Shown here: positions 18,453 through 26,670 of the stretch, in pieces
How positions within the stretch are numbered: the first letter of the stretch is position 1
Layout of the letters: each line of letters starts with the position of its first letter
Assembly: GCF_030409315.1 (NCBI RefSeq)
Contig: NZ_JAUFPS010000094.1
Coordinates: 29,143 to 93,142 of the forward strand
Source of the DNA: Mucilaginibacter flavus
Lineage (GTDB): Bacteria; Bacteroidota; Bacteroidia; Sphingobacteriales; Sphingobacteriaceae
DNA length: 64,000 nucleotides
Reading direction: 5' to 3'
Notes under the pieces: generated by a model
The model's database searches: none
Told to the model about the DNA's origin: nothing
What the model saw: the letters and a program-made list of their open reading frames with translations, nothing else
Program-made: the position numbers and the translations under genes

Positions 18453-18475
18453 TGGTATTTTGCTTAGTATATTTG
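18444..18475 (+). promoter_or_regulatory. Bacteroidota-type promoter of GLPGLI operon
   Basis: -7 box TATATTTG (18468-18475), a full TAnnTTTG match. TTTC at 18444-18447, inside the palindrome, sits 20 bases upstream as the -33 element. Leader of about 45 bases to the ATG at 18526. Confidence 0.7.
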
Positions 18476-18525
18476 ATCTGTCGACACAAAAAATATCATT
18501 CATCAATACTTTCCTTATAACCATT

Positions 18526-19476
18526 ATGAAAAAAACGATACTAATTTTAGCCGCTTTGGGGCTGCTGATAACAAACGTTAAAGCCCAGAAGCCCGATAGC
18601 GTAAAAGCTATGGTTCATTATAAATTTTCGCACATCAGGGATACTACCAACCGCGATAAACCCTATACCGAAAACATGGTCCTGTTTTTAGGTTCTCAGT
18701 CAAGTGCTTATAAAAGTTATGACCGCACACTACAAAATGCCATGATGAAAAAGCAAATTGCCCAGCAGGTAGCCGATCAAAAGGGCAGTGGCGGCCCCAT
18801 GCGAATTAGTGTGAAAGGGACAATGGCGACCACCAGTACAGAATTTTACCAGTTTCCGCTTGATAAAAAGCTGGTGCGCAAGGAAAGGCTGATAACGCCT
18901 TACCTGATAGAGGAGGCTATGCCGGTTATAGATTGGAGCATAAGTAACGATACTGCCAGTTTTGCCGGTTTGCATTGCCAGAAAGCTACCTGCCATTTTA
19001 AAGGCCGCGATTATACGGCCTGGTTTTGCCCCGATTTACCTTTTCATAGCGGCCCCTGGAAACTTAATGGTTTGCCCGGCTTAATTGTAGAAGCTTACGA
19101 TACCAATAAAGACGTAGTTTTTAAGTTTGACAGCATGGAGGAGGCCGATGTTACCGCTAAACCTGCAACAGAAGCCCCAACCGGGGGCATTACTGTTAAA
19201 ATGATAGGTATGGATGATAATGACGACCCCAATGTTGTCACCCTGCCAACAAACGCGGTAAAAACTACCGAAAAAGAGTTTAGGCACCTGGAGCAAGCCA
19301 TGAAAAAAGACCCCAACGCGTTTGCCCAATCGGCAATGGCAGGTAGTGGTGGTGGGATGAGGATGGGGCCTGGTGGCGGTCCGGGCGGATCTGAAGGCGG
19401 GAACAAAATGAGTATCCGCCTTGATGGTAAAGAACCGGTGGTTAATAACCCGATAGAGTTACCGGAAAAGAAATGA
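18526..19476 (+). CDS. GLPGLI family protein
   Basis: 316 residues from the ATG at 18526 (signal peptide 1-21, ending VKAQ); the frame is open back to 18397 but that would run through promoter and operator. Carries the name-giving motif as LNGLPGLIVEAYD near residue 187, after the WFCPDLPFHSGPWK block. Glycine-rich stretch near the C terminus (GSGGGMRMGPGGGPGGSEGG, about 280-300). Family function is unknown; members are exported and usually encoded beside an outer-membrane barrel, as here: its stop overlaps the next start (ATGA), showing translational coupling. Confidence 0.92.
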   Translation: MKKTILILAALGLLITNVKAQKPDSVKAMVHYKFSHIRDTTNRDKPYTENMVLFLGSQSSAYKSYDRTLQNAMMKKQIAQQVADQKGSGGPMRISVKGTMATTSTEFYQFPLDKKLVRKERLITPYLIEEAMPVIDWSISNDTASFAGLHCQKATCHFKGRDYTAWFCPDLPFHSGPWKLNGLPGLIVEAYDTNKDVVFKFDSMEEADVTAKPATEAPTGGITVKMIGMDDNDDPNVVTLPTNAVKTTEKEFRHLEQAMKKDPNAFAQSAMAGSGGGMRMGPGGGPGGSEGGNKMSIRLDGKEPVVNNPIELPEKK

Positions 19477-22145
19477 GCAGCCTTTTAAAAACTGCCGGGG
19501 TATTCATATTTTGGATGCTCATAGGTGTGGTATGCCTTGGCCAAAGCATAAAAGGTACCGTTACCGATAGCCTGGGTAAGCCCTTAAGCTTTGCGGGCAT
19601 CAATCTCAAAAATAGTAATAATTTAATTATAGCTTACGCAACAAGCGGTTCAACCGGTACTTACAGCTTACAGGTGCCTGCCGATGCCGGTAAAGATGGC
19701 CTTATGCTTGAAGTAAGCTGCATAGGCTTTAAAAAAGCTGTAAAACCTATAACTGGTTTTACAGCACCTTGTAACTTTAAACTATCAACCGCGGTGCATC
19801 AGTTAAAGGATGTAATTGTAAAAGATAAGCGGCCAAGGCTGCGCGTTAATGGCGATACCTTAAGTTATAAGGTATCAGACTTTAGCAGCCCGCAGGATAG
19901 GGTTATTGGCGATGTGATCAAAAAACTGCCCGGGATTGATGTGGCCAAAGATGGTAAGATAAGTTATAACGGTAAGGCTATATCAAACCTGTACATCGGC
20001 GGCGATAACTTGCTGGATGATAAATACAACATTGCAACCAACAGTATTCCCAACGGCGTGGTTGACCAGGTGCAGGTGATGCAAAACCATCAGCCTATAA
20101 AAATGCTGAAAGATAAAGTGGTAAGCGATGATGTGGCTTTAAATCTCACCATAAAAAAAGATGCCAAACTGCAATTGGTGGGCCAGGAAATCGTAGGGGC
20201 GGGGCTGCCCAATAAATACTACGAGGATTTAAACGCCATGATGTTTAAAGATAAATACAAGGCTATCAACTACCTCAAAGGCAACAATACAGGTGTTGAC
20301 GTAGCGGGCGACCTGGTATCACATAACCTGGGCGATTACCTGCAACGTGTAGATAATGATAAGCCCGGCACTGTACTATCCCTGGGTACAGCCGGCGATC
20401 CGGATTTGCCGCGTAATCGGTATTTGTTCAATCAATCGGGCATTTTGAATTTGAATAACCTCATCAACCTTAAAAAAGATGTGCAGCTGCGGGCCAATAT
20501 TTCTTACCTGCGGGATAGTCAGCATCAGGATTACCGACGTTTAAGCGAGGTGTATTTGCCGGGTGATACCGTTAGGTACACCGAGGTACAGCACAATAAA
20601 CGCCGCCCCGATTTGCTGCACGCCCAGTTTGTGGTGAACATCAACAGCAGTAAATACTATTTAAATGATAACCTGGTAGCCGACTATAGCCATAACACGG
20701 CTTACTCCAACCTGATAACTAATGGTAATCCTGTTAATCAAACTTTTAAAGATAATCTGTCCGATTTTTCGAATGATTTTAACTTTATGCAAACCTTTAA
20801 ATCAAATAACATTGTGGAGGTTTATAGCTATGTTAATCGTTCAACCGAGCCAGAGAACAGGGTAATTGATCCAAACCTAAACCCCGATATTTTTAATAAG
20901 GGTGTTAATTACTCGCTGCTTACCCAAAATGTAAATATCCCCAGCTGGTTTACCAATAACTATGTTTCGTACAAAATACCGGGGCAATATGTTACCCAAA
21001 GTTTTAAGGCGGGTTTTAGTTTGCAATCGCAAAAACTGAATAGTGCTCTGGGGGTTACACAGCTTAATAACGCAAACAACCTGGTATCTGATAGTACCCG
21101 CAACGCTTTAAACTGGAGGCGCAGTAAATTATATGCCGAGGCCGATTATGATATACCGGGCAGCATCCTCAAAATTAACGTAGGCTTACCACTTAGTTTG
21201 CAGCAAACCCATTATTATGATGATTCCTTCGGGCTGGATAACCGCCTTAACCGCTTGTATTTTAATCCCCATTTATCGGTTAAGTATCAAAGCGGTATAG
21301 AAAACTATTTTACGCTCAATTACAATTTGCGCAATAATATTGGTAACATTCAGGATGTTTACCGGGGATATGTGCTTACCAATTACCGAACATTGTACGC
21401 CAACAGCGCCGATTTAACCGAGCGTCAATCTCAAAGCGCAGGCCTGGGCTTCAACTATCGCAAGGCTATTACCTTGTTCTTTTTTAGTTTAAATGCGGCT
21501 TACAGTCATGTTTACGCCAATAACATCGCGTCGAGCGTTTTAACCAACAACCTGCAGCAGCGCATTGTACTGCCTTTTGATAATAATATGGATACCTGGA
21601 CCTTTAGCGGCTATGTAAGCAAATACAACTTTGATTTGCGCACCACCTTCAGCGCCGGGGCATCGTGGCAAACCACCAGGCTTAACCAAATTCAAAACGG
21701 ACTTATTTTGCCTTTTAACACCATAGCCCAAAATGTTAACATTGGTGCCGATACCAAGGTAAGCGATAAGATTACGTTTAATTACAAGGCCGATTATGGG
21801 CAAACCACCAGTAAATCAACAGCGATAGCTTCAAGTTCCAAATTTCAGCGCCTTATTCAAACAGCGGCTGTAAATTATAACCCGCTCAATACGTTGTTCT
21901 TTGTTGTATCTGGCGATCATTATTACACCCATCAGCAGCAGGCTAATGATTTGAAATACTTTTTTGCCGATGCGATTATCCGCTACAAATTCACCAAAAC
22001 AAAAATAGACCTGGAACTGAGCGCGCAAAACCTGTTCAATGTTAAAAACTACACCGCGCTGTATTTATCGGCCAATGTTTTTACCAGCAGCTCGTACAAC
22101 ATACCGGGCCGCATGATGCTGGCAAAGGTGATGTTTAACTTATAA
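19473..22145 (+). CDS. Outer-membrane beta-barrel protein with carboxypeptidase-regulatory-like domain
   Basis: 890 residues. Signal peptide (ending CLGQ near 24), Ig-like carboxypeptidase regulatory domain (about 27-105), then a plug-like region (VIGDVIKKLPGIDVAKDGKISYNGKAI) and a large barrel ending in an aromatic-rich C terminus. It resembles TonB-dependent receptors without a SusC-type linker. Start overlaps the GLPGLI stop by four bases, so both are made from the palindrome-controlled promoter. The pair may form an uptake or envelope complex; ligand unknown. It ends directly against the convergent Lrp gene with no spacer. Confidence 0.9.
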   Translation: MSSLLKTAGVFIFWMLIGVVCLGQSIKGTVTDSLGKPLSFAGINLKNSNNLIIAYATSGSTGTYSLQVPADAGKDGLMLEVSCIGFKKAVKPITGFTAPCNFKLSTAVHQLKDVIVKDKRPRLRVNGDTLSYKVSDFSSPQDRVIGDVIKKLPGIDVAKDGKISYNGKAISNLYIGGDNLLDDKYNIATNSIPNGVVDQVQVMQNHQPIKMLKDKVVSDDVALNLTIKKDAKLQLVGQEIVGAGLPNKYYEDLNAMMFKDKYKAINYLKGNNTGVDVAGDLVSHNLGDYLQRVDNDKPGTVLSLGTAGDPDLPRNRYLFNQSGILNLNNLINLKKDVQLRANISYLRDSQHQDYRRLSEVYLPGDTVRYTEVQHNKRRPDLLHAQFVVNINSSKYYLNDNLVADYSHNTAYSNLITNGNPVNQTFKDNLSDFSNDFNFMQTFKSNNIVEVYSYVNRSTEPENRVIDPNLNPDIFNKGVNYSLLTQNVNIPSWFTNNYVSYKIPGQYVTQSFKAGFSLQSQKLNSALGVTQLNNANNLVSDSTRNALNWRRSKLYAEADYDIPGSILKINVGLPLSLQQTHYYDDSFGLDNRLNRLYFNPHLSVKYQSGIENYFTLNYNLRNNIGNIQDVYRGYVLTNYRTLYANSADLTERQSQSAGLGFNYRKAITLFFFSLNAAYSHVYANNIASSVLTNNLQQRIVLPFDNNMDTWTFSGYVSKYNFDLRTTFSAGASWQTTRLNQIQNGLILPFNTIAQNVNIGADTKVSDKITFNYKADYGQTTSKSTAIASSSKFQRLIQTAAVNYNPLNTLFFVVSGDHYYTHQQQANDLKYFFADAIIRYKFTKTKIDLELSAQNLFNVKNYTALYLSANVFTSSSYNIPGRMMLAKVMFNL

Positions 22146-22652
22146 TCAATCTGTTTTATGTGCCAATGGAAAAGGCTGCTGCGGTACAGCGATAGGGAAG
22201 GCCCCTTCATGTTTAGATTGCTTCATCACCAGCGTAGTTTGCACCGAACCAATGGCCATAATGCCAAACAGCTCGTGCATTAAAAACTCGTGATAAGCGG
22301 CAAGGTCTTTAACGGCTACTTTAAGTATAAAATCATACATGCCGGTCATGTGGTAACATTCCAATACCTCGGGCAGGCGAATGATGGCCTGCTCAAAAAG
22401 GCTTAAGCTGTCCTTTGAGTGGTCTTTAAGCTGCACGTGGGTAAAGGCCATTAGGCCGCGGCCTATTTTCTCGGGATCAAGCACAGCTACATACCGTTTA
22501 ATAAAACCCTCATCTTCCAGGCGTTTAATGCGGCGGTGGATGGGCGAGGCTGTTTTATGCAGCTTTTCGGCTATTTCCTGGTTGGTAAACCGGGCGTTTT
22601 CCTGTAATATTTTCAGGATGCTGATGTCGGTATGGTCGAGCATTTGATACAT
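22146..22652 (-). CDS. Lrp/AsnC family transcriptional regulator
   Basis: 168 residues. N-terminal helix-turn-helix (LDHTDISILKILQENARFTN, QEIAEKLHKTASPIHRRIKRLEDEGFIKRYVAVLD) and a C-terminal RAM/AsnC ligand domain (about 70-150, GMYDFILKVAVKDLAAYHEF). Such regulators sense amino acids and bind DNA as octamers. It is divergent from the threonine dehydrogenase gene across an AT-rich 155-base spacer (22653-22807) and is the likely regulator of it and of itself. E. coli Lrp controls tdh-kbl in response to leucine, which supports that guess. Confidence 0.93.
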   Translation of the reverse strand: MYQMLDHTDISILKILQENARFTNQEIAEKLHKTASPIHRRIKRLEDEGFIKRYVAVLDPEKIGRGLMAFTHVQLKDHSKDSLSLFEQAIIRLPEVLECYHMTGMYDFILKVAVKDLAAYHEFLMHELFGIMAIGSVQTTLVMKQSKHEGAFPIAVPQQPFPLAHKTD

Positions 22653-22807
22653 GGTTGTAAAAATATGCTAATTGTAAATGAAACTCAATCGCTGTTGCAA
22701 TAAAATTCTAATAAAAATTATTTAATTGGATTTTTATATCAATTATTTCTGTTTTGTGTTATTTAATTGTGCTTATGTTGAATTTTACAGCAAATATTTA
22801 CCGCTGT

Positions 22808-23785
22808 ATGAATTTGAAAGAAACAATCCTGGTAACCGGCGCTTGCGGCCAAATTGGTACCGAACTGGTTAAGGCCCTTCGCCAAAAATATGGTAAGGAT
22901 AGCGTTATTGCTACCGATATCAGGGAGGTTACAGAGGCGCTTTGTTCCGATGGTCCGTATTTTAAATTGGATGTTTTAGATAAGTACGCGCTGGAGAAAC
23001 TTACCATCGACCTTCATGTTACCCATATATATCACCTGGCCGCTGTATTATCTGCCAACGGCGAAAAAAATCCTTTAGGTTCATGGGATCTGAATATGAA
23101 AAGCCTGTTGAATGTGCTTGAAGTTGCCCGTGCCGAGAACCTGAAACAGGTATTTTGGCCAAGCAGCATCGCGGTTTTTGGACCGGACGCGCCTAAAGAA
23201 CTTTGCGGACAGGATGCCTCAACGCTGCCAACTACGGTGTACGGCATTAGCAAAATAGCAGGTGAGCATTGGTGCAGGTATTATAATGAGCAATACGGTT
23301 TAGATGTGCGCAGCATTCGCTACCCAGGCTTAATCAGCTACTCAGCGCAAGCAGGGGGCGGTACAACAGATTACGCGGTTGACATTTACCACCAGGCGTT
23401 AAAAAGCGGCCGGTACCAATGTTTTTTAAGCGAGGAAACCCGCTTGCCCATGATGTACATGCCCGATGCGGTAAGGGCCACGCTGGAGTTGATGGACGCA
23501 CCATCAGAAAATATCACCATCCGCGGTTCATATAACCTTGCCGGCTTAAGCTTTAATCCGGCAGAATTGGCTGCAACCATCACCAATCAGCTGCCCGATT
23601 TTAAAATTACCTACCAGCCGGATGCACGCCAGCAAATTGCCAACAGCTGGCCAGGTTCAATAGATGATACCCCGGCAAAAACAGATTGGAACTGGAAACC
23701 CGAATATGACGTTTACAGCATGACTACCGATATGCTGCAGCATTTGGCCGAAACCTATCATGCAGAAGCGTTACAAAGCAAATAG
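22808..23785 (+). CDS. NAD-dependent L-threonine 3-dehydrogenase, SDR type
   Basis: 325 residues from the ATG at 22808; the frame back to 22754 lacks Rossmann support. Extended short-chain dehydrogenase: nucleotide motif GACGQIG (11-17), DIRE acidic end of beta-2, YGISK catalytic Tyr145 and Lys149. The segments SIRYPGLISY and SFNPAELAATI fit the SDR-type threonine dehydrogenases, which turn L-threonine into 2-amino-3-oxobutyrate. A UDP-sugar epimerase is the alternative, but the divergent Lrp gene favours amino-acid catabolism. Ends at a strong terminator (23816-23852). Confidence 0.85.
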   Translation: MNLKETILVTGACGQIGTELVKALRQKYGKDSVIATDIREVTEALCSDGPYFKLDVLDKYALEKLTIDLHVTHIYHLAAVLSANGEKNPLGSWDLNMKSLLNVLEVARAENLKQVFWPSSIAVFGPDAPKELCGQDASTLPTTVYGISKIAGEHWCRYYNEQYGLDVRSIRYPGLISYSAQAGGGTTDYAVDIYHQALKSGRYQCFLSEETRLPMMYMPDAVRATLELMDAPSENITIRGSYNLAGLSFNPAELAATITNQLPDFKITYQPDARQQIANSWPGSIDDTPAKTDWNWKPEYDVYSMTTDMLQHLAETYHAEALQSK

Positions 23786-23815
23786 TTTGTTTTATATTAC
23801 TCTTTAACAGATATC

Positions 23816-23852
23816 AAACTCCCGCCGGCAAAAACCGACGGGAGTTTTCTTT
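23816..23852 (+). terminator. Rho-independent terminator of tdh-type gene
   Basis: AAACTCCCGCCGG pairs with CCGACGGGAGTTT with one mismatch, followed by TCTTTTT. Confidence 0.9.
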
Positions 23853-23981
23853 TTCATGCTATCGTACCGGAGGAGGCTTATGGTTGCTACATTTGCTATA
23901 TTGGTATATGATTTGTAAAGTGTCGGGCTTAATGGCTTGTTGATCTGTTTACATACCTTTAAGCTCACCGCTAAAAACACA

Positions 23982-26234
23982 ATGAAGAAGCTTTTAATTA
24001 CAGTTTATTTTATAATTATTGGCTGCTTTTGCTGCTACGGGCAAACAACAGGTCCTGCTTATTTAAAAACGCTGCAAACCGCGCTTCAACAAAGCCGGGC
24101 TGATACTGGCCGCTTGCGCATTTTAAATAAGCTTGGTAATTATTACATATTACGCAATTACCTTGAACGTAAGTCATATTATCTTGATAGCGCCCTTGTT
24201 AATTTGCAAAAGGCTATCGCTTTAAGCACGCAACTCCATTTAGATACCGGTGCTTACGGTAAAAATGAAAACGAAATTTTGCTTGGTAAGGCCTATATGG
24301 CTCTTGATGATACCGCTAAAGGTAAATTGCATTACATGATTGCAATTAATTACTACCACAACCATCATAATCCCTTGTCAGAAGTTAAAACATGGAGTTA
24401 CCTGGGTGATACCTATATATATCACAGCTACCCTGTTGAGCAACGGGAATCATATCTCAAAGCAATTGAAATAGCCAAAAGGTATCACTACATTGATAGG
24501 GAGATTGAGCTTAGATATAAACTGGCAGCGATATTTTTTTCAGATGCTAAGTATGATGAAGCTATTGCAGCTTGTAAAAATATCCTGCACGATTTTCCCG
24601 ACCGCCCATCAAGCGAAGTGGATGAATTAGACCAGGTTTATTGGTTGCTGGCTGCAACTTACCGTTACAAAGGGAGCCTTAATAAGGCTTTATACTATGG
24701 TTTGGAATGCATCAGGTGTATGGAACTACATCATGAAAATTATTGGAATGATAAATTTTACGGAGAGCTGGCGCAGATTTATGATGATTTGGGACAGACA
24801 GAAAAAAGCATTTTTTGGTACAAAAAAGCTTTAGCAATACGGGAAAATAAAGACACGCAAGAAGAATATATTTACAGAACAGTTGCTTTTATTGTACAGG
24901 GTTTAATAAAGCTGGGCAAAAGCAAGGAGGCACTTGAAGAAATAACAGCGCTTGAACGCCGAAGAGCACCCGTAACGCCATTGGGCAGCGCCGTTGTTTA
25001 TCAGTCAAAAGCATATTGTTATGAAGCTTTAAAAAATTATCCCTTAGCCGAAAGCAATTACCTCAAAATGATTAGGTTGTATCAAACCAGCATCAGCATC
25101 ACCGAAATTACTGCAATTGCTTTTTATGATATCAGCCGGTTTTATGTGGAGCAAAAGCGCTATGCCGACGCTGCGAAATACCTTAACGATACCGTGAGCG
25201 GGCACCTTACTTTAAGCGTAAATAAAAATTTCCAGTATTTATATTTCAAGGTCGATTCGGCTTCTGGTCGGTATATAGATGCAATGCGTCATTTTGGTAA
25301 TTACAAAGCTTTAAATGATTCTATGTTCAATATCACCAAAAGCAAGCAGATTGAAGAATTGCAGATAAAGTATGAAACCGATAAAAAGGAAAACGATATC
25401 AGGGTTTTACAAAAGGACAGAGCCGACCAGCAGGATAAGGTAATACAAGCCAACAGGGTGCGTAATTTAACATTATGTGGCACTTTACTGCTCCTGTTAA
25501 CCCTTGGTTTACTTTACAATAGCTACAGGATCAATCAAAAGAAAACAAAGGAAATTGACATTAAAAACAATACGCTTGGTTTGCTGATAGATGAGAAAGA
25601 TGAGCTGTTGGCCGAAAAGGAAGATTTGATTAAGGAAATTCATCATAGGGTAAAAAATAACCTGCAAATTGTGATGGCCTTGTTGCAGCGCCAATCAACG
25701 TTTATAACTAATGAAGATGCGCTGCTGGCTATCAGGGATAGCGAACACCGGATGCATTCTATAGCGCTTATTCATCAAAAGCTTTACCAGACCGATAGTT
25801 TCACCATTGTTAATATGGTTGAGTATATTGATGAATTGACAGGTTATTTGCGCGATAGCTATGATTTGGGCAACCAGGTACAGTTTGAAAAACATGTTGA
25901 AGATGTTGAACTGGAGTTAAATATAGCTGTGCCACTGGGACTTATTTTAAACGAAGCTATTACCAATGCTATAAAATACGGGTTTACCGATACACAAAAA
26001 GGAACTATTTTTATTGCCTTAAACCAGGTTGCAGATCATGCTTATGTGCTTAAGATAAGTGACAACGGCGGCGGGCTCCCAGATGACTTCGACATCAAAA
26101 AGAATAGCTCGATGGGCTTTAACCTCATGACCGGTCTTAGTAAACAAGTTGGCGGAAGTTTTAAAATTGAAGGCGAAAACGGAGTTGTTATCACTATAGA
26201 TTTCAGAACAGACCAGGGTGCTAAAGTGATTTGA
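23982..26234 (+). CDS. TPR sensor histidine kinase (HisKA_2/HATPase), orphan
   Basis: 750 residues from the ATG at 23982, which opens a signal peptide (ending YGQ at 21). Periplasmic TPR-like helices (about 40-470), one membrane helix (about 494-514, LCGTLLLLLTLGLLY), a short coiled coil, then a HisKA_2 dimerisation region EIHHRVKNNLQIVMALLQRQS with phospho-acceptor at His555, and an ATPase domain (N box NEAITNAIKYGF, G1 DNGGGLPDD, G2 SMGFNLMTGLSKQVGG). HisKA_2 kinases often signal to LytTR or other response regulators. None is encoded within reach here, so it is an orphan. Stimulus unknown. Confidence 0.92.
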   Translation: MKKLLITVYFIIIGCFCCYGQTTGPAYLKTLQTALQQSRADTGRLRILNKLGNYYILRNYLERKSYYLDSALVNLQKAIALSTQLHLDTGAYGKNENEILLGKAYMALDDTAKGKLHYMIAINYYHNHHNPLSEVKTWSYLGDTYIYHSYPVEQRESYLKAIEIAKRYHYIDREIELRYKLAAIFFSDAKYDEAIAACKNILHDFPDRPSSEVDELDQVYWLLAATYRYKGSLNKALYYGLECIRCMELHHENYWNDKFYGELAQIYDDLGQTEKSIFWYKKALAIRENKDTQEEYIYRTVAFIVQGLIKLGKSKEALEEITALERRRAPVTPLGSAVVYQSKAYCYEALKNYPLAESNYLKMIRLYQTSISITEITAIAFYDISRFYVEQKRYADAAKYLNDTVSGHLTLSVNKNFQYLYFKVDSASGRYIDAMRHFGNYKALNDSMFNITKSKQIEELQIKYETDKKENDIRVLQKDRADQQDKVIQANRVRNLTLCGTLLLLLTLGLLYNSYRINQKKTKEIDIKNNTLGLLIDEKDELLAEKEDLIKEIHHRVKNNLQIVMALLQRQSTFITNEDALLAIRDSEHRMHSIALIHQKLYQTDSFTIVNMVEYIDELTGYLRDSYDLGNQVQFEKHVEDVELELNIAVPLGLILNEAITNAIKYGFTDTQKGTIFIALNQVADHAYVLKISDNGGGLPDDFDIKKNSSMGFNLMTGLSKQVGGSFKIEGENGVVITIDFRTDQGAKVI

Positions 26235-26388
26235 TTAACGTGTTTAATCTTAACACAACCGGAAAGTCATTTTCAACGCACACCACTATTTTTGGCTGAA
26301 GCCACCCTTTATGATTATTTCTATCATCCGTTGGCTAAAGCTAAAAACGGCAATGAATTAGAAGTGTATACTTCATAACCCTCTGGAA

Positions 26389-26416
26389 ATTCATTGCCGG
26401 CCCATTTATGGGGCGG
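26389..26416 (-). repeat. Dispersed 28-base repeat (copy B, inverted)
   Basis: ATTCATTGCCGGCCCATTTA plus TGGGGCGG; inverse of 16438-16465 with a single mismatch. Confidence 0.85.
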
Positions 26417-26478
26417 ATAGAATAGATAGACAAGCTGGCTTTAGCCGAACCGGATCGTTTATTTTCTAAAAGGCAATG

Positions 26479-26649
26479 TTATGATAAAATAAGGGCCTCC
26501 TCGTTGTTTGCTAACGATATGCCGTTGTTTTGTGTTTCAGCATTATTAGTCGCCGTAAACTTAACAGTACCGTTTTTTGTTTTTTGTAAAATAGCCAATG
26601 TCACAATCTTGGTATCAACTTGTAGTTTAGGCGCGTTGTTGATACCTTT
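26479..26649 (-). pseudogene. Possible 3' gene remnant, no start codon
   Basis: 56 open codons from a stop at 26650-26652 to TAA at 26479-26481, minus strand. The product has a coding-like make-up, with NNAPKLQVDTKIVTLAILQK followed by KNGTVKFTATNNAETQ and NEEALILS, but contains no ATG; GTG and TTG codons near the middle would be the only starts. It overlaps the upstream region of the M28 gene on the other strand. It may be the end of a lost secreted protein. Family not recognised; chance reading frame is possible. Confidence 0.3.
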
Positions 26650-26670
26650 CTACCTGTTATTTTAAATCTT

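Larger units (their letters stand above)
26235..26670. other. Repeat-bearing gap before the M28 gene
   Basis: 436 bases with no intact gene. Holds TGGCTGAAGCC / GGCTTTAGCC words, a 28-base repeat at 26389-26416 shared with the gap after recQ, and, on the minus strand, a start-less coding-like fragment (26479-26649). Confidence 0.6.
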
